Positions 25,451 to 33,764 of a DNA stretch of 64,000 bases are shown piece by piece. The position numbers were made by a program, and so were the translations under genes. This stretch comes from Natronomonas gomsonensis. GTDB taxonomy: Archaea; Halobacteriota; Halobacteria; Halobacteriales; Haloarculaceae. The notes under the pieces are model-generated. The model was not told the origin of the DNA and ran no database searches. It saw only the letters and a list, made by a program, of their open reading frames with translations. The stretch is taken from assembly GCF_024300825.1 (NCBI RefSeq), contig NZ_CP101323.1, positions 930,001-994,000 of the forward strand, read 5' to 3'. Numbering within the stretch: the first letter of the stretch is position 1; each line of letters opens with the position of its first letter.

Positions 25451-26923
25451 TCACGCCGCCGCTTCCATGGAGCCGAGTCGCTCATGGCGCCGCTGTTCGC
25501 GGCGCTTGACGAGTTCTTCTTGGAGTCGGTCGGCGACGATTTCTCGGAGTTCACTCGCCTTCGCTTCGTCGATGTCGAGCGCTCGGGTGGCCCCACTCGT
25601 CAGGCCGCTGGTTCCGGCGGTGTCGACGACGAGCGTCGCCAGTCGACGGCGCCGCTGGAAAATCGTCTGTGAGTCGACGACGGTCTGAACCCGGTAGTAG
25701 GGAACGACCGAAATCGTTCGCGTCCAGAAGCCCTCCCGGAGGACGATGTACTCCGACTGGAGGTCGTAGCCGAGGTTGCGCCATTTCAGGTGTGCGGCCA
25801 CCGGCGCCGCGGCGACCAACACGGCCGTCGCGTACCACGCGAACGTGAGTCCCGTGAACCGGTCGACGGCGAAGGCGGCGGCGACGACGACGGCGGCGAC
25901 GATGCCGTATCTGACGACGTACCGCTGGCGGGCGCGTTTCGGCGGGCGCTCGAATGCCACGTCCTCGAATTCCTCGACGGATTGGGCGAGGTCGAACACC
26001 CGTCGGCGGTCGGCGAGCGGCACCGCCGACTGCGAACCGGCGTCGTTCGGGGAGTAGCCGGCCGTCTCGACGGCCAAGGAGGCATAGCCGAGGCGTCGGG
26101 CGATGACGTTCTCCGAGATGGAGAGCGTCTGGACCTTCTCCAGCGGGATGGTGCCGCTGAACCGCTGAAGGAGTCCCCGCTCGTAGTGGAGTTCGTCGGT
26201 CACCCGCGATAGCCGGAACCCGTAGTAGTTCGTCACCGCCAGTGCGCCGCTTATCGCCGCGGTCACGGCGACGATTGCGACGGCCGCAAGCGGCGCCGTC
26301 ACAGCGAGACCGACTAACGGGTCGCCGAACTGCCCGGTGAGCGACGGTGCGACGACCGGCAACAGCACCGTCACGAACGACAGCAACCGGAGGTCGATGC
26401 CGACGACGCCGAGCAACACGAGTTCCTTCGGCGTGATGGCGAACAGTTCGCGTTCCGCCGGCGCTTCGGCGGTCGTCTCGTCCGTCGAGGTGTCGCCTCG
26501 TTTGAGACGGCCGATTTCCGACTGGAGTCGCTTCGCCTCCTCGAAACTGACGTACTTCAGGGACCCCTCCGTCGAGGAACCGCCGGCGGTTTCGAGGTCA
26601 ATTTGGGCGATGCCAAGCAGTCGGTGGACGACGTTCCGCGAGATGTCGACGTTCTGGACCCGTCGAACCGGAATCTCGCGGTTCCGGCGAGAGACGACCC
26701 CCGAGGCGATGTCGAGGGTGTCCTCGGTGAGTTCGTACTCGAAGCGCTGGTAGTAGACGAGTTGGTACGCCAGCGTGACGAGGAACCACGCGACGACGAC
26801 CAACCCGACCCCCGTGAACCCGCCGAACGTCTGATTGCCGAAGACGAGGAAGACGAGCACCCACGCGAGCCTGAGGACCGATTCGCCGGCGCGGTACGGA
26901 ACTGACAGTGGGTCGAGGTTCAT
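25451..26923 (-). CDS. PH-domain membrane protein (YdbT-like, DUF304/bPH2)
   Basis: A 490-residue membrane protein with repeated units of two hydrophobic helices followed by a bacterial PH (bPH2) domain. The characteristic PH segments are RRNREIPVRRVQNVDISRN (near residue 80), the related SGTIPLEKVQTLSISEN near residue 255 and TISVVPYYRVQTVVDSQ near residue 400, so three PH-like units can be counted. Its ATG abuts the stop of the shorter PH protein gene upstream (26923 is shared). This YdbS-YdbT pair is widespread in bacteria and archaea, with membrane-associated function unknown. Confidence 0.85.
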   Translation of the reverse strand: MNLDPLSVPYRAGESVLRLAWVLVFLVFGNQTFGGFTGVGLVVVAWFLVTLAYQLVYYQRFEYELTEDTLDIASGVVSRRNREIPVRRVQNVDISRNVVHRLLGIAQIDLETAGGSSTEGSLKYVSFEEAKRLQSEIGRLKRGDTSTDETTAEAPAERELFAITPKELVLLGVVGIDLRLLSFVTVLLPVVAPSLTGQFGDPLVGLAVTAPLAAVAIVAVTAAISGALAVTNYYGFRLSRVTDELHYERGLLQRFSGTIPLEKVQTLSISENVIARRLGYASLAVETAGYSPNDAGSQSAVPLADRRRVFDLAQSVEEFEDVAFERPPKRARQRYVVRYGIVAAVVVAAAFAVDRFTGLTFAWYATAVLVAAAPVAAHLKWRNLGYDLQSEYIVLREGFWTRTISVVPYYRVQTVVDSQTIFQRRRRLATLVVDTAGTSGLTSGATRALDIDEAKASELREIVADRLQEELVKRREQRRHERLGSMEAAA

Positions 26924-27528
26924 TACACTGCGTCCTCGCCCTCGGCGGCGATGGCCAACTGTTTCAGCCGAGTCTGGAGGTCCTCAGCGCGCTCCGGCGT
27001 CAACCCGGGTATCGACACGTCGGCGCCGCGTGAGCCGGCAGTGTAGACGACGGTCGTCGCCAGCCCGAACGTCCGTTCTAGGGGGCCGCGGCTAGCGTCG
27101 ACGTGCTGGATGCGGACGTAGGGGACGACGGTTTTTACGCGCGTCACGACGCCGCGTTCGAGATACAGCGAATCCTCGCGGACCTCATAGGTCCACGACC
27201 GATACCGGAGCACCGACAGCGCCGCGCCCAGAAGGAACACGGCGCCGAAGACGACGCCGCCGAGCCGTGGGGTACCGGGGGAGAAAAACGCGAACGCGAC
27301 GGCGGCGATGACGCCGAGAACCGCCGCCGAGATGCCACTCTGCAGTATCCAGACGGCCTGAATAGCCGGTTCGAGCGTCTGCTGGGGACCGGTGAGGGCT
27401 TCGATGTCGGGAACGTTTCTCCCAGGAGACTCCTCCGTGTCGGCGTCGGTGTCGGCCGCTACCCGCCGAACAGCCGGCGCCAACTCGGAGCCGAAGGGAC
27501 CGTCGCCTGCTGAGTCCGTATCGTCCAT
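26923..27528 (-). CDS. PH-domain membrane protein (YdbS-like)
   Basis: A 201-residue protein with a long acidic N-terminal tail (residues 1-50), two membrane helices (about 60-105) and one bPH2 domain (EVREDSLYLERGVVTRVKTV, then PYVRIQHVDASRGPLERTFG). It is the short partner of the following YdbT-like protein, whose start overlaps its stop by one base, so the two are coupled and probably interact in the membrane. No enzymatic motif is present. Confidence 0.82.
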   Translation of the reverse strand: MDDTDSAGDGPFGSELAPAVRRVAADTDADTEESPGRNVPDIEALTGPQQTLEPAIQAVWILQSGISAAVLGVIAAVAFAFFSPGTPRLGGVVFGAVFLLGAALSVLRYRSWTYEVREDSLYLERGVVTRVKTVVPYVRIQHVDASRGPLERTFGLATTVVYTAGSRGADVSIPGLTPERAEDLQTRLKQLAIAAEGEDAV

Positions 27529-27580
27529 TGGGTTTCGTTGTGTACGGGTCGTATATAGTAGGCCGTGTCCGGTCGCCGTC

Positions 27581-28276
27581 TCACTCGCGGTGGATGCGAC
27601 CAGCGGTCACGTCTATCGGGGCGGCAAACCGCAGTCGTGGGTCGCCATCGGGGCGCTCGAAGCCGTTGGCCGAAAACAGCGTGTTCGACCGGATGTCGGC
27701 GGTGGCCGGCGCCAGCGACCACGGTTCGTGGTCGATATCGCCGTAGTACAGTCGGCCGCCGTCGTCGGTCGTGTAGAACCGGTAGCGTTCGGTGAGAAAC
27801 GCGTCGAGCGAGTCGGGAGCGGGCGTCTCGAAGCCTCCCGCCGGGGCGTACGTCGCGTCGAACTCCGCCGGGGTGGCGTCGGTTCCTCGACGGTGGCTCC
27901 TGAACGTGACCTCGCGGTTGGTTCCCTCTCCTTGCGTCCGGATGTCCATCTCGGCGCGGTAGTACGGCAACTGGAACAGCGCCCGCGCGAGGCCGACGCC
28001 GACGCGGTCGTCGGCATCGAGGTTGAAGAAGTACACGCCAGGCCGACCGTCGACGTTACCGTACGTCCGGAGGTTGAGTTCGCCGAATCGGAGTCCGACG
28101 GGGACGCCTCTGGGACGAATGTCGGCCATCACGAACGGGACGACCCCGAGGTAGGCGTCGCCGTCGTAGGTGTCGACGGAGACGCCGTCCGGGAGGCGTC
28201 GAGCGACGATGTCGGCGTTCACCGGCCAGTGGGCGAACAGCAGGTCCCGCCACGTCATCGAGAGCAGTGCCCGCAT
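27581..28276 (-). CDS. DUF2071 (YqjF-like) protein
   Basis: A 231-residue protein of the DUF2071 family. Recognisable elements are WRDLLFAHWPV at the N-terminus, LPDGVSVDTYDGDAYLGVVPF and the central LRTYGNVDGRPGVYFFNLD. The ATG at 28276 is preferred; a slightly later Met is at 28258. A longer frame extends to 28750 but overlaps the next gene in another frame. The fold is related to acetoacetate decarboxylase-like proteins; the biochemical role of DUF2071 is unknown. Confidence 0.82.
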   Translation of the reverse strand: MRALLSMTWRDLLFAHWPVNADIVARRLPDGVSVDTYDGDAYLGVVPFVMADIRPRGVPVGLRFGELNLRTYGNVDGRPGVYFFNLDADDRVGVGLARALFQLPYYRAEMDIRTQGEGTNREVTFRSHRRGTDATPAEFDATYAPAGGFETPAPDSLDAFLTERYRFYTTDDGGRLYYGDIDHEPWSLAPATADIRSNTLFSANGFERPDGDPRLRFAAPIDVTAGRIHRE

Positions 28277-28323
28277 GGTTGAAAGTACGACCGCCGTCGG
28301 TTTCGGCGTGACGGTCCCGGAAG

Positions 28324-28728
28324 TTACAGCAGGTGCCCATCGACGATGTCGACGAGCGAAACGACCGGTTCCTCGGGATGAAGTGCGAGGAAGACGCCGC
28401 TGTGGCCGGCGTAGACGCGGAGAATCTTCACGCCGTCCATCGCGGTCGTCACGTAGTTCACCGACCCTGCTGCGGGGAGAAGTTCCTCCGAGAACAGCGC
28501 GATTTCCGCGAAGTCGACGTTGACGTAGTCGTGGAGTTCCGAGAAGTGTTTCTCCATCGACACCTCGTCGGGGTACATCGCCCGCGTCTCGGGGGCGACG
28601 TACAGCGGTTCGAACCCATCGGAGTCGAACCGAACGACGCTGTACACCGTTTCCTTCGCGTGGGCTCGAATCAATTCGACGGCGTCCGTCACCCCGCCGT
28701 CCGTTCCGGAGGCGCCGGTCGATGCCAT
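28324..28728 (-). CDS. small conserved haloarchaeal protein with palindromic operator (DUF7522-like)
   Basis: A 134-residue soluble protein (MASTGASGTDGGVTDAVEL onward) with a mixed alpha/beta pattern and a C-terminal beta-rich region ending in VVSLVDIVDGHLL. It resembles the DUF7522 group of haloarchaeal hypotheticals, many of which are found near signalling genes; this is a weak match from memory. The ATG at 28728 is chosen because the TATA box (28752-28758) lies 27 bases upstream. A perfect inverted repeat lies between them at 28735-28749, so repression is likely. Confidence 0.75.
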   Translation of the reverse strand: MASTGASGTDGGVTDAVELIRAHAKETVYSVVRFDSDGFEPLYVAPETRAMYPDEVSMEKHFSELHDYVNVDFAEIALFSEELLPAAGSVNYVTTAMDGVKILRVYAGHSGVFLALHPEEPVVSLVDIVDGHLL

Positions 28729-28734
28729 ACGTAT

Positions 28735-28749
28735 TGACAACTGTTGTCA
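28735..28749. promoter_or_regulatory. operator palindrome at the 28728 promoter
   Basis: TGACAAC-T-GTTGTCA is a perfect 7+1+7 inverted repeat lying between the TATA box (plus-strand ATAAAAA at 28752-28758) and the ATG at 28728, at about -7 to -21 from the start. In archaea a site here would block RNA polymerase, so it looks like a repressor operator for the small gene. Confidence 0.7.
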
Positions 28750-28832
28750 CGATAAAAAGCCATTGGCGGAATCGAGCCTAGAAACGCCCGATGCGCCGAG
28801 TGCTTTTGTCTCGGCTCTCCGAACGGTCACAC

Positions 28833-29345
28833 ATGGAGTTCCGCGTCGTACAGGGCGATATCGCTGCACAGTCGGCGGACGCACTCGTCAACGCCGCCGG
28901 AACCAGCCTTCAGATGGGGTCGGGCGTCGCGGGCGCGCTCAGGCGAGCGGCCGGTCGTGGCCTCAGCGAGGCCGCCGTCGCGGAAGGGCCGGTCGACCTC
29001 GGAGCGGCGGCCGTCACCGACGCCTTCGACCTCGATGCCGACTACGTGATTCACGCGGCCGCGATGCCGCACTACGGCGACGGACAGGCGACCGCTGAGA
29101 GCATCCGCGATGCGACTCACAACGCACTCGCCGCCGCCGACCGACGCGGCTGTGAGTCACTCGTGATTCCCGCCCTCGGCTGTGGCGTCGCCGGCTTCGA
29201 CCTCGCAAAAGGCGCCCACATCATCGCCGAAACCATCGACGCCTACGACCCCGAGTCGCTGTCGGACGTGCGATTCATCGCCTACAGCGACGAGGCGTTC
29301 GAAACGGTTCGAGCGGTCGCCGAGTCGGTGCGAACTCCAGAGTGA
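28833..29345 (+). CDS. macrodomain protein (ADP-ribose binding / hydrolase)
   Basis: A 170-residue single macrodomain. The key elements are VVQGDIAAQSADALVNAAG (the conserved GDI and NAA motifs), GSGVAGAL, and the later PALGCGVAGFDL and SYDEAFETV-like C-terminal helix. Members bind or hydrolyse ADP-ribose and O-acetyl-ADP-ribose and remove ADP-ribosyl groups from proteins or nucleic acids. The ATG at 28833 follows the short first frame Met by 42 bases and gives a domain-length protein. It is divergent from the palindrome-controlled gene. Confidence 0.9.
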   Translation: MEFRVVQGDIAAQSADALVNAAGTSLQMGSGVAGALRRAAGRGLSEAAVAEGPVDLGAAAVTDAFDLDADYVIHAAAMPHYGDGQATAESIRDATHNALAAADRRGCESLVIPALGCGVAGFDLAKGAHIIAETIDAYDPESLSDVRFIAYSDEAFETVRAVAESVRTPE

Positions 29346-29419
29346 CCGCGGACGTATTTAACGAACCGTTGTATCGCGGCAACACGCACACCCGTTTCGG
29401 CGTGTTGGATGGAGACAAC

Positions 29420-29968
29420 ATGAGACGGCTGTTCACGTACGCGCTGGCCGTGGTAGGCACGTTCGGCGTCCTCGGCGTCGGGTTGGGTCTGGCCGGAAAC
29501 TTCACGCTCAGTTTCTTCATCGAGCAGTTCGTCGACCCTGGAACCAACCCCCTCGACGTGACACAGGTCGCGCTCATGTTCCTCGTCGTCATCGTCATCA
29601 TTTATTCGACCGGTCCGATAGCCTCGGTGGTCGCCGGCGTCGTCATCGGCCAAGTGCTTCCCGACAGAGAGGGCGCTGCGTCAGTCGTCGTCGGCATCAG
29701 TGCGTTCCTCGGGTTCTACCTGTTCGTCGCGCTGTCGTTGTTCTTCACCTTCTCCGTCCTCTCGGAGTACGGCGCCTTGAGCGGTGGCGGCGGACCACTC
29801 GACCCCGCCGGCCTCGTCACGCTGACAGTACAGGTGAGTCTCCCGGTCGGACTGGTCGGCTTGGTGAGCGCCTACATCACGAGTCGGGTAAGCGAAGGCG
29901 AGAAAGCGGCGGCCGTTCCGGCGCCGGAGGAACCGACCGAAACAGAGAACGACGAGTCAATCCAGTAG
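29420..29968 (+). CDS. polytopic membrane protein, unknown
   Basis: A 182-residue protein with four or five hydrophobic helices (about 5-27, 50-70, 75-95, 105-125, 140-160) and a Pro/Glu-rich C-terminal tail. The ATG at 29420 follows a GGATGGAG element, a possible Shine-Dalgarno, and a TATA-like CGTATTTAAC at 29350-29359. No family is recognised. A short gap of 13 bases separates it from the convergent Bat-type regulator. Confidence 0.7.
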   Translation: MRRLFTYALAVVGTFGVLGVGLGLAGNFTLSFFIEQFVDPGTNPLDVTQVALMFLVVIVIIYSTGPIASVVAGVVIGQVLPDREGAASVVVGISAFLGFYLFVALSLFFTFSVLSEYGALSGGGGPLDPAGLVTLTVQVSLPVGLVGLVSAYITSRVSEGEKAAAVPAPEEPTETENDESIQ

Positions 29969-29981
29969 TTCGAAACCGGTC

Positions 29982-30629
29982 TCAGTGAGCGATTTCCGAG
30001 AGCATCCGCGCCTCGATTTTCCGGAGGTGTTCACCGACGGTCGTCGTCGACACGTCGAGTTCGTCGGCGATGTCCTGGTGGGTCGCTCTGCGGGGCACCT
30101 CGTAGTATCCGAGGTCGGAGGCGGTGTTGAGAATCTCCTGTTGGCGGTCGGTGAGCAGCGAGGAGAGTTCCCGGAGTTCCGGGTCGTAATCCGAGAGCTG
30201 TTCGAGTTCGAGACGGATGCTGTCGGGAACGTCGTCGATGGCACGGCGAACGGTCTCTTCTTTGCCGATGATGGCGACCCGGAAGCCGTCACCGCCGTAC
30301 TCGATGGGGGTGTCGACGACGAACTCGTGTTCCTCGGTGAGGTCGAAGAGTGCGGCGCCGGCCTCCGTCGGTTCCGTGTGCACGTACGCCTGAAGGCCGT
30401 CTCGAACCGACGAGACGTTGTACGAGAGAATCTCGTCGCAGTTTTCGAATATCTCCTCGAGTCGCTCGCGGCTCCCCCGGAGTTGTGTGAGAAGGACGGC
30501 AGTGCCGTCGTTGAGGCGGTTGAAATGTAAGATTGACTCCCGCGTCAGCGAAGGGTCGGCCTCGATTTCCTCTCCCACGGGGTCGATATCGCCGTCCGTG
30601 GGCATGAGAGAGACTTTGACGTACCGCAT
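29982..30629 (-). CDS. Bat-type HTH transcriptional regulator (HTH-10 family)
   Basis: A 215-residue regulator of the same family as the one at 786. The C-terminal HTH-10 domain is LTDRQQEILNTASDLGYYE, then TTTVGEHLRKIEA. The N-terminal half (VKVSLMPTDGDIDPVGEEI, then LRGSRERLEEIFEN) is the family's regulatory region without an obvious ligand motif. The ATG at 30629 is preferred over the adjacent TTG at 30632. The targets are unknown; it is convergent with the membrane protein gene and divergent from the surface protein at 30747. Confidence 0.85.
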   Translation of the reverse strand: MRYVKVSLMPTDGDIDPVGEEIEADPSLTRESILHFNRLNDGTAVLLTQLRGSRERLEEIFENCDEILSYNVSSVRDGLQAYVHTEPTEAGAALFDLTEEHEFVVDTPIEYGGDGFRVAIIGKEETVRRAIDDVPDSIRLELEQLSDYDPELRELSSLLTDRQQEILNTASDLGYYEVPRRATHQDIADELDVSTTTVGEHLRKIEARMLSEIAH

Positions 30630-30746
30630 CAACCCGTCGTTGGCAGGCGGGCTATATATCTTCCCCGCTCGGGTCGGATCGCGTGGAACCGGTCATTGCC
30701 GGCAGTAGCCGTAACCCGATGGCACCCGTTTGACCCAATAGAGACG

Positions 30747-31706
30747 ATGAACCGGGGAGTGACCGTCGGGTTCGTGACCGTCCTGACGCTGGCGCTGTTC
30801 GTCGGCGCCGTACCCGGCGGTGTCGGCGTCGCGGCCGCGAGTCACGAACCCGAGAGTGCGGATTTCACCGTCAAGCCGATGGGCGACCGCTCGCCCGGCG
30901 CGACCGACGTGAAGTACGGCCAGTTCGTCGTCGGTGAAGCCGGAACGGACTTCGAGACGCTCGAAACGCTGTTGGCCGTCTACGAGGAGGGAAGCTTCGA
31001 GGGCTGTGGGCCGTCGAACTCCGATACGTTTGGTATCGACCGCGGGAGCACCTACGACGGCCAGCAGGTCGACGAGAGCCTCGAAAGCAACGTCAAGAGT
31101 TTCTCTGCCGGCGAGGACCGCTTCGAAATCGAGTTCTACGGCGAAAGCGACTTCGGCGGTTCGACGACCCACCTCGACGACGGCGACGAAATAGTTTCGG
31201 TTGCCACGTGTTACACCAACCCCGACGAACCCGGTTGGTACCAACTCACCGGAAGCACGACAGGCGTGACCGCAAGCGGCGAGCGAAAGACCGTCGAGGC
31301 CGAATCCCACTACTTCTGGATTTGTGACTGCGAGAGCGAAGCCGAAGCCAGAGAGCAACTCGGACCGCCGCCGTCGGAACCGGAGCCGACGCCGACGCGG
31401 ACACCGACGCCGGAATCGACGCCCGAGTCTTCGGGCGACAGCACGCCTGAAGACGACACGACGAGTGAGGACACCTCCACGACCGAATCGACGCCGACTC
31501 CCGACGACACCCCCGTCGCGACGACGCCCGAACCGACCACGACACCGGAGCCGACGGCGCGACCGGAACCGACGCCCACGCCGACGGAGGCACAGTGGGA
31601 ACGTGAAGTCGTCCAGTCACCGACGGCCGGCGACGGCGCTGGCTTCGGCGGCGGCGTCGCCGTCGTAGCGTTGGTCGGTGCGGTGTTGCTCGCTCGTCGG
31701 CGCTGA
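30747..31706 (+). CDS. secreted surface protein, Thr/Pro-rich with archaeosortase-like C-terminus
   Basis: A 319-residue protein with a Sec signal (residues 1-30, ending GVGVAAASHE), a beta-rich domain containing cysteines (FEGCGPSN, VATCYTN, WICDCESE), a long Thr/Pro/Glu-rich stalk (about residues 210-290, repeated TPTP and EPT units) and a C-terminal hydrophobic helix with arginines (GFGGGVAVVALVGAVLLARRR is one short run). This resembles PGF-CTERM surface proteins anchored by archaeosortase, though the exact PGF tripeptide reads AGF here. It is likely attached to the cell envelope, function unknown. Confidence 0.75.
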   Translation: MNRGVTVGFVTVLTLALFVGAVPGGVGVAAASHEPESADFTVKPMGDRSPGATDVKYGQFVVGEAGTDFETLETLLAVYEEGSFEGCGPSNSDTFGIDRGSTYDGQQVDESLESNVKSFSAGEDRFEIEFYGESDFGGSTTHLDDGDEIVSVATCYTNPDEPGWYQLTGSTTGVTASGERKTVEAESHYFWICDCESEAEAREQLGPPPSEPEPTPTRTPTPESTPESSGDSTPEDDTTSEDTSTTESTPTPDDTPVATTPEPTTTPEPTARPEPTPTPTEAQWEREVVQSPTAGDGAGFGGGVAVVALVGAVLLARRR

Positions 31707-31714
31707 GGGCCGTT

Positions 31715-32689
31715 TTATTCGTGACCCGAGATGGGGACGGGTTCGTACGGCTCTTCGAGGTAGGCGATGTCGCTGGCCGAGAGGTCGATTTCCAGCGCTT
31801 CGACGGCGTCTTCGAGGTGTTGAATCTTCGAGGCGCCGATGATGGGAGCGTCGACCCAATCCTTGTGTAGCAGCCACGACAGCGACAACTGCGCCATCGA
31901 GACGCCCTTATCAGCGGCTAACTCCTGGACGCGCTCGTTGATTTCCTTCCCGCCGTTGTCGGCGTAGGGGTGCTCCTGGGCATAGTCGTCGGTTTCGGCG
32001 CGCTTCGTCGACATGTACTCCTCGTGGGGGCGAGTGAGGTACCCCCGAGCCATCGGGCTCCACGGGACGACGCCGAGTCCCTCCTTTTCACACAGCGGGA
32101 GCGTCTCGCGTTCCTCCTCCCGGTAGACGAGGTTGTAGTGGTTCTGCATCGTCGCGAACCGCTCTAACCCCTCCCTGTCGCTCGTATGCAACGACTCGGC
32201 GAGTTGGTGGGCCCACATCGAGGAGGCACCGATGTGACGGACCTTCCCGCGGCGGACGGCGTCGGTCATCGCCCGGAGCGTCTGTTCGATGGGCGTGTCG
32301 TAATCCCAGCGGTGAATCTGATACAGGTCGATGGTGTCCATTCCGAGGCGGTCCAAGGAGGCGTCGAGTTCCTGCTCTATGGCCTTCCGGGAGAGTCCTC
32401 CCGAGTTCGGGTCGTCGTCGCGCATTCGGAAGAAACACTTCGTCGCGACGACGCTCTCCTCGCGGTGGCCTTCGAGGGCGTCCCCGAGGATGCGCTCGCT
32501 CTCGCCGCGAGAGTACATGTTGGCGGTGTCGAAGAAGTTGATGCCGAGGTCCCGCGCCCGCTCGACGAGTTCGTGGCCGAACTCCTCTCCCTTGACCCAC
32601 TCACGCCAGTCGGAGTCGCCGAAACTCATACAGCCGAGACAGAGTCGTGACACTTCGATACCGGTCGAACCCAGCGTGGTGTACTCCAT
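31715..32689 (-). CDS. aldo/keto reductase
   Basis: A 324-residue AKR barrel. The catalytic tetrad is visible as D and Y in FFDTANMYSRG, K in VVATKCFFR and H in LYQIHRWDYD; the NADPH-binding C-terminal part contains IIGASKIQHLEDAV. The ATG at 32689 gives the usual family start (YTTLGSTGIEVSRLCLG). The enzyme reduces aldehydes or ketones in the cytoplasm; the substrate is unknown. It follows the ABC permease gene by 31 bases on the same strand and might be co-transcribed. Confidence 0.9.
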   Translation of the reverse strand: MEYTTLGSTGIEVSRLCLGCMSFGDSDWREWVKGEEFGHELVERARDLGINFFDTANMYSRGESERILGDALEGHREESVVATKCFFRMRDDDPNSGGLSRKAIEQELDASLDRLGMDTIDLYQIHRWDYDTPIEQTLRAMTDAVRRGKVRHIGASSMWAHQLAESLHTSDREGLERFATMQNHYNLVYREEERETLPLCEKEGLGVVPWSPMARGYLTRPHEEYMSTKRAETDDYAQEHPYADNGGKEINERVQELAADKGVSMAQLSLSWLLHKDWVDAPIIGASKIQHLEDAVEALEIDLSASDIAYLEEPYEPVPISGHE

Positions 32690-32720
32690 ACGGACAGTCC
32701 CACGTGCCGTGCGCAAAAAG

Positions 32721-33764
32721 CTACCCGAGGCGTTCGGCATCGATTCGGTCGAGTCCGAACCGGAGTGCGACGGCTGCAACGGCTGCGACGGCGACGTATC
32801 CCGCGACGTGGGCGTAGGTCGTGAGCGTCGGACTGTCGATGGCGAGGAGTGCGACGGTCGTTCCCGGGTGTTCTGGAAGCGCCGTTGCGGCGGCGAAGGC
32901 CGCGAGCGCGCCGAAGGAATAGGTCAACTGGGCGCGCTGACGGACGGGAATCGTGACCGCCAAGCCGGCGGCGAAGACGACGGCGACGACCGCTACCGCC
33001 ATCGTGAGCACGACGAGCGCGACGACGTTGGAAATAGCGATGCCGTTGAACCCCAGGAGGACGACCCAGAGCAGCAATTGTAACGGCGCGAGCACCGCCA
33101 TGACGCCGGCTTTCCCCTCGACGATTTCGACGAGCGAGGCCGGCGTGACCCGAAGCAGTTCGAGCGTCCCGCGTTCGACCTCCTCGGTTACCGAATCGAC
33201 GACGACGGCGCCGCTTATGAACACCGGTAGGAAGACGAGCAACGGAACGAGGATGGTGTAGGTAAAGCCGAAGTACGGGCTGGCGTCGACCGACGGCGGC
33301 AGCGGGATGGGGTCGAAATCGAGATGTGCCGCACGGTCGCGTCGTTCGCTACGTTCGAGTTGCTCCAGCGCCGCCCGGAGGCGGACGACGACGAGCGTCT
33401 TCTGGAGACTCGACTGCGGTGCCTCCACCGACACGTCGATGCGGCCGTCTCGATGTTCGGCGATGGCGATGGCCGCCGCATCACCCCTGTCGAAGCCGTC
33501 GCGGGCGTTGGAACGGTCCCGATACTCGACGGGGTTCAGTCCCTCAACTTCGTTGCCCGCCGCAATCAGTTCGTCTGCGGCCTCGCCCGTGACGGCGACC
33601 TGTATCTCCTCACCGCCTCCACCGGGGTCGTACAGCGACGTGAGCCCGACGACGAGGAACGACGAAAAGCCCGCGATAATCAGTTGGATGAGAATCGCGA
33701 GGACGATGGTCTTCTCGCGGGACAGCGAGCCGAGTTCCCGTCTGGCGATGGTCGTTCTAGACAA
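32721..33764 (-). CDS. ABC-2 type transporter permease
   Basis: A 347-residue membrane subunit starting at 33764, which overlaps the end of the PrsW-fusion gene by 8 bases. One N-terminal helix (residues 17-42) is followed by a large external domain (about 50-160) and then five to six helices, the classic ABC-2/NatB layout. The pattern ISGAVVVDSVTEEVERGTLELL is typical of this family. It forms an exporter with the ATPase at 35604-36491 and the upstream permease-protease fusion. The substrate is unknown; Na+ export or membrane stress is a guess only. Confidence 0.88.
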   Translation of the reverse strand: MSRTTIARRELGSLSREKTIVLAILIQLIIAGFSSFLVVGLTSLYDPGGGGEEIQVAVTGEAADELIAAGNEVEGLNPVEYRDRSNARDGFDRGDAAAIAIAEHRDGRIDVSVEAPQSSLQKTLVVVRLRAALEQLERSERRDRAAHLDFDPIPLPPSVDASPYFGFTYTILVPLLVFLPVFISGAVVVDSVTEEVERGTLELLRVTPASLVEIVEGKAGVMAVLAPLQLLLWVVLLGFNGIAISNVVALVVLTMAVAVVAVVFAAGLAVTIPVRQRAQLTYSFGALAAFAAATALPEHPGTTVALLAIDSPTLTTYAHVAGYVAVAAVAAVALRFGLDRIDAERLG

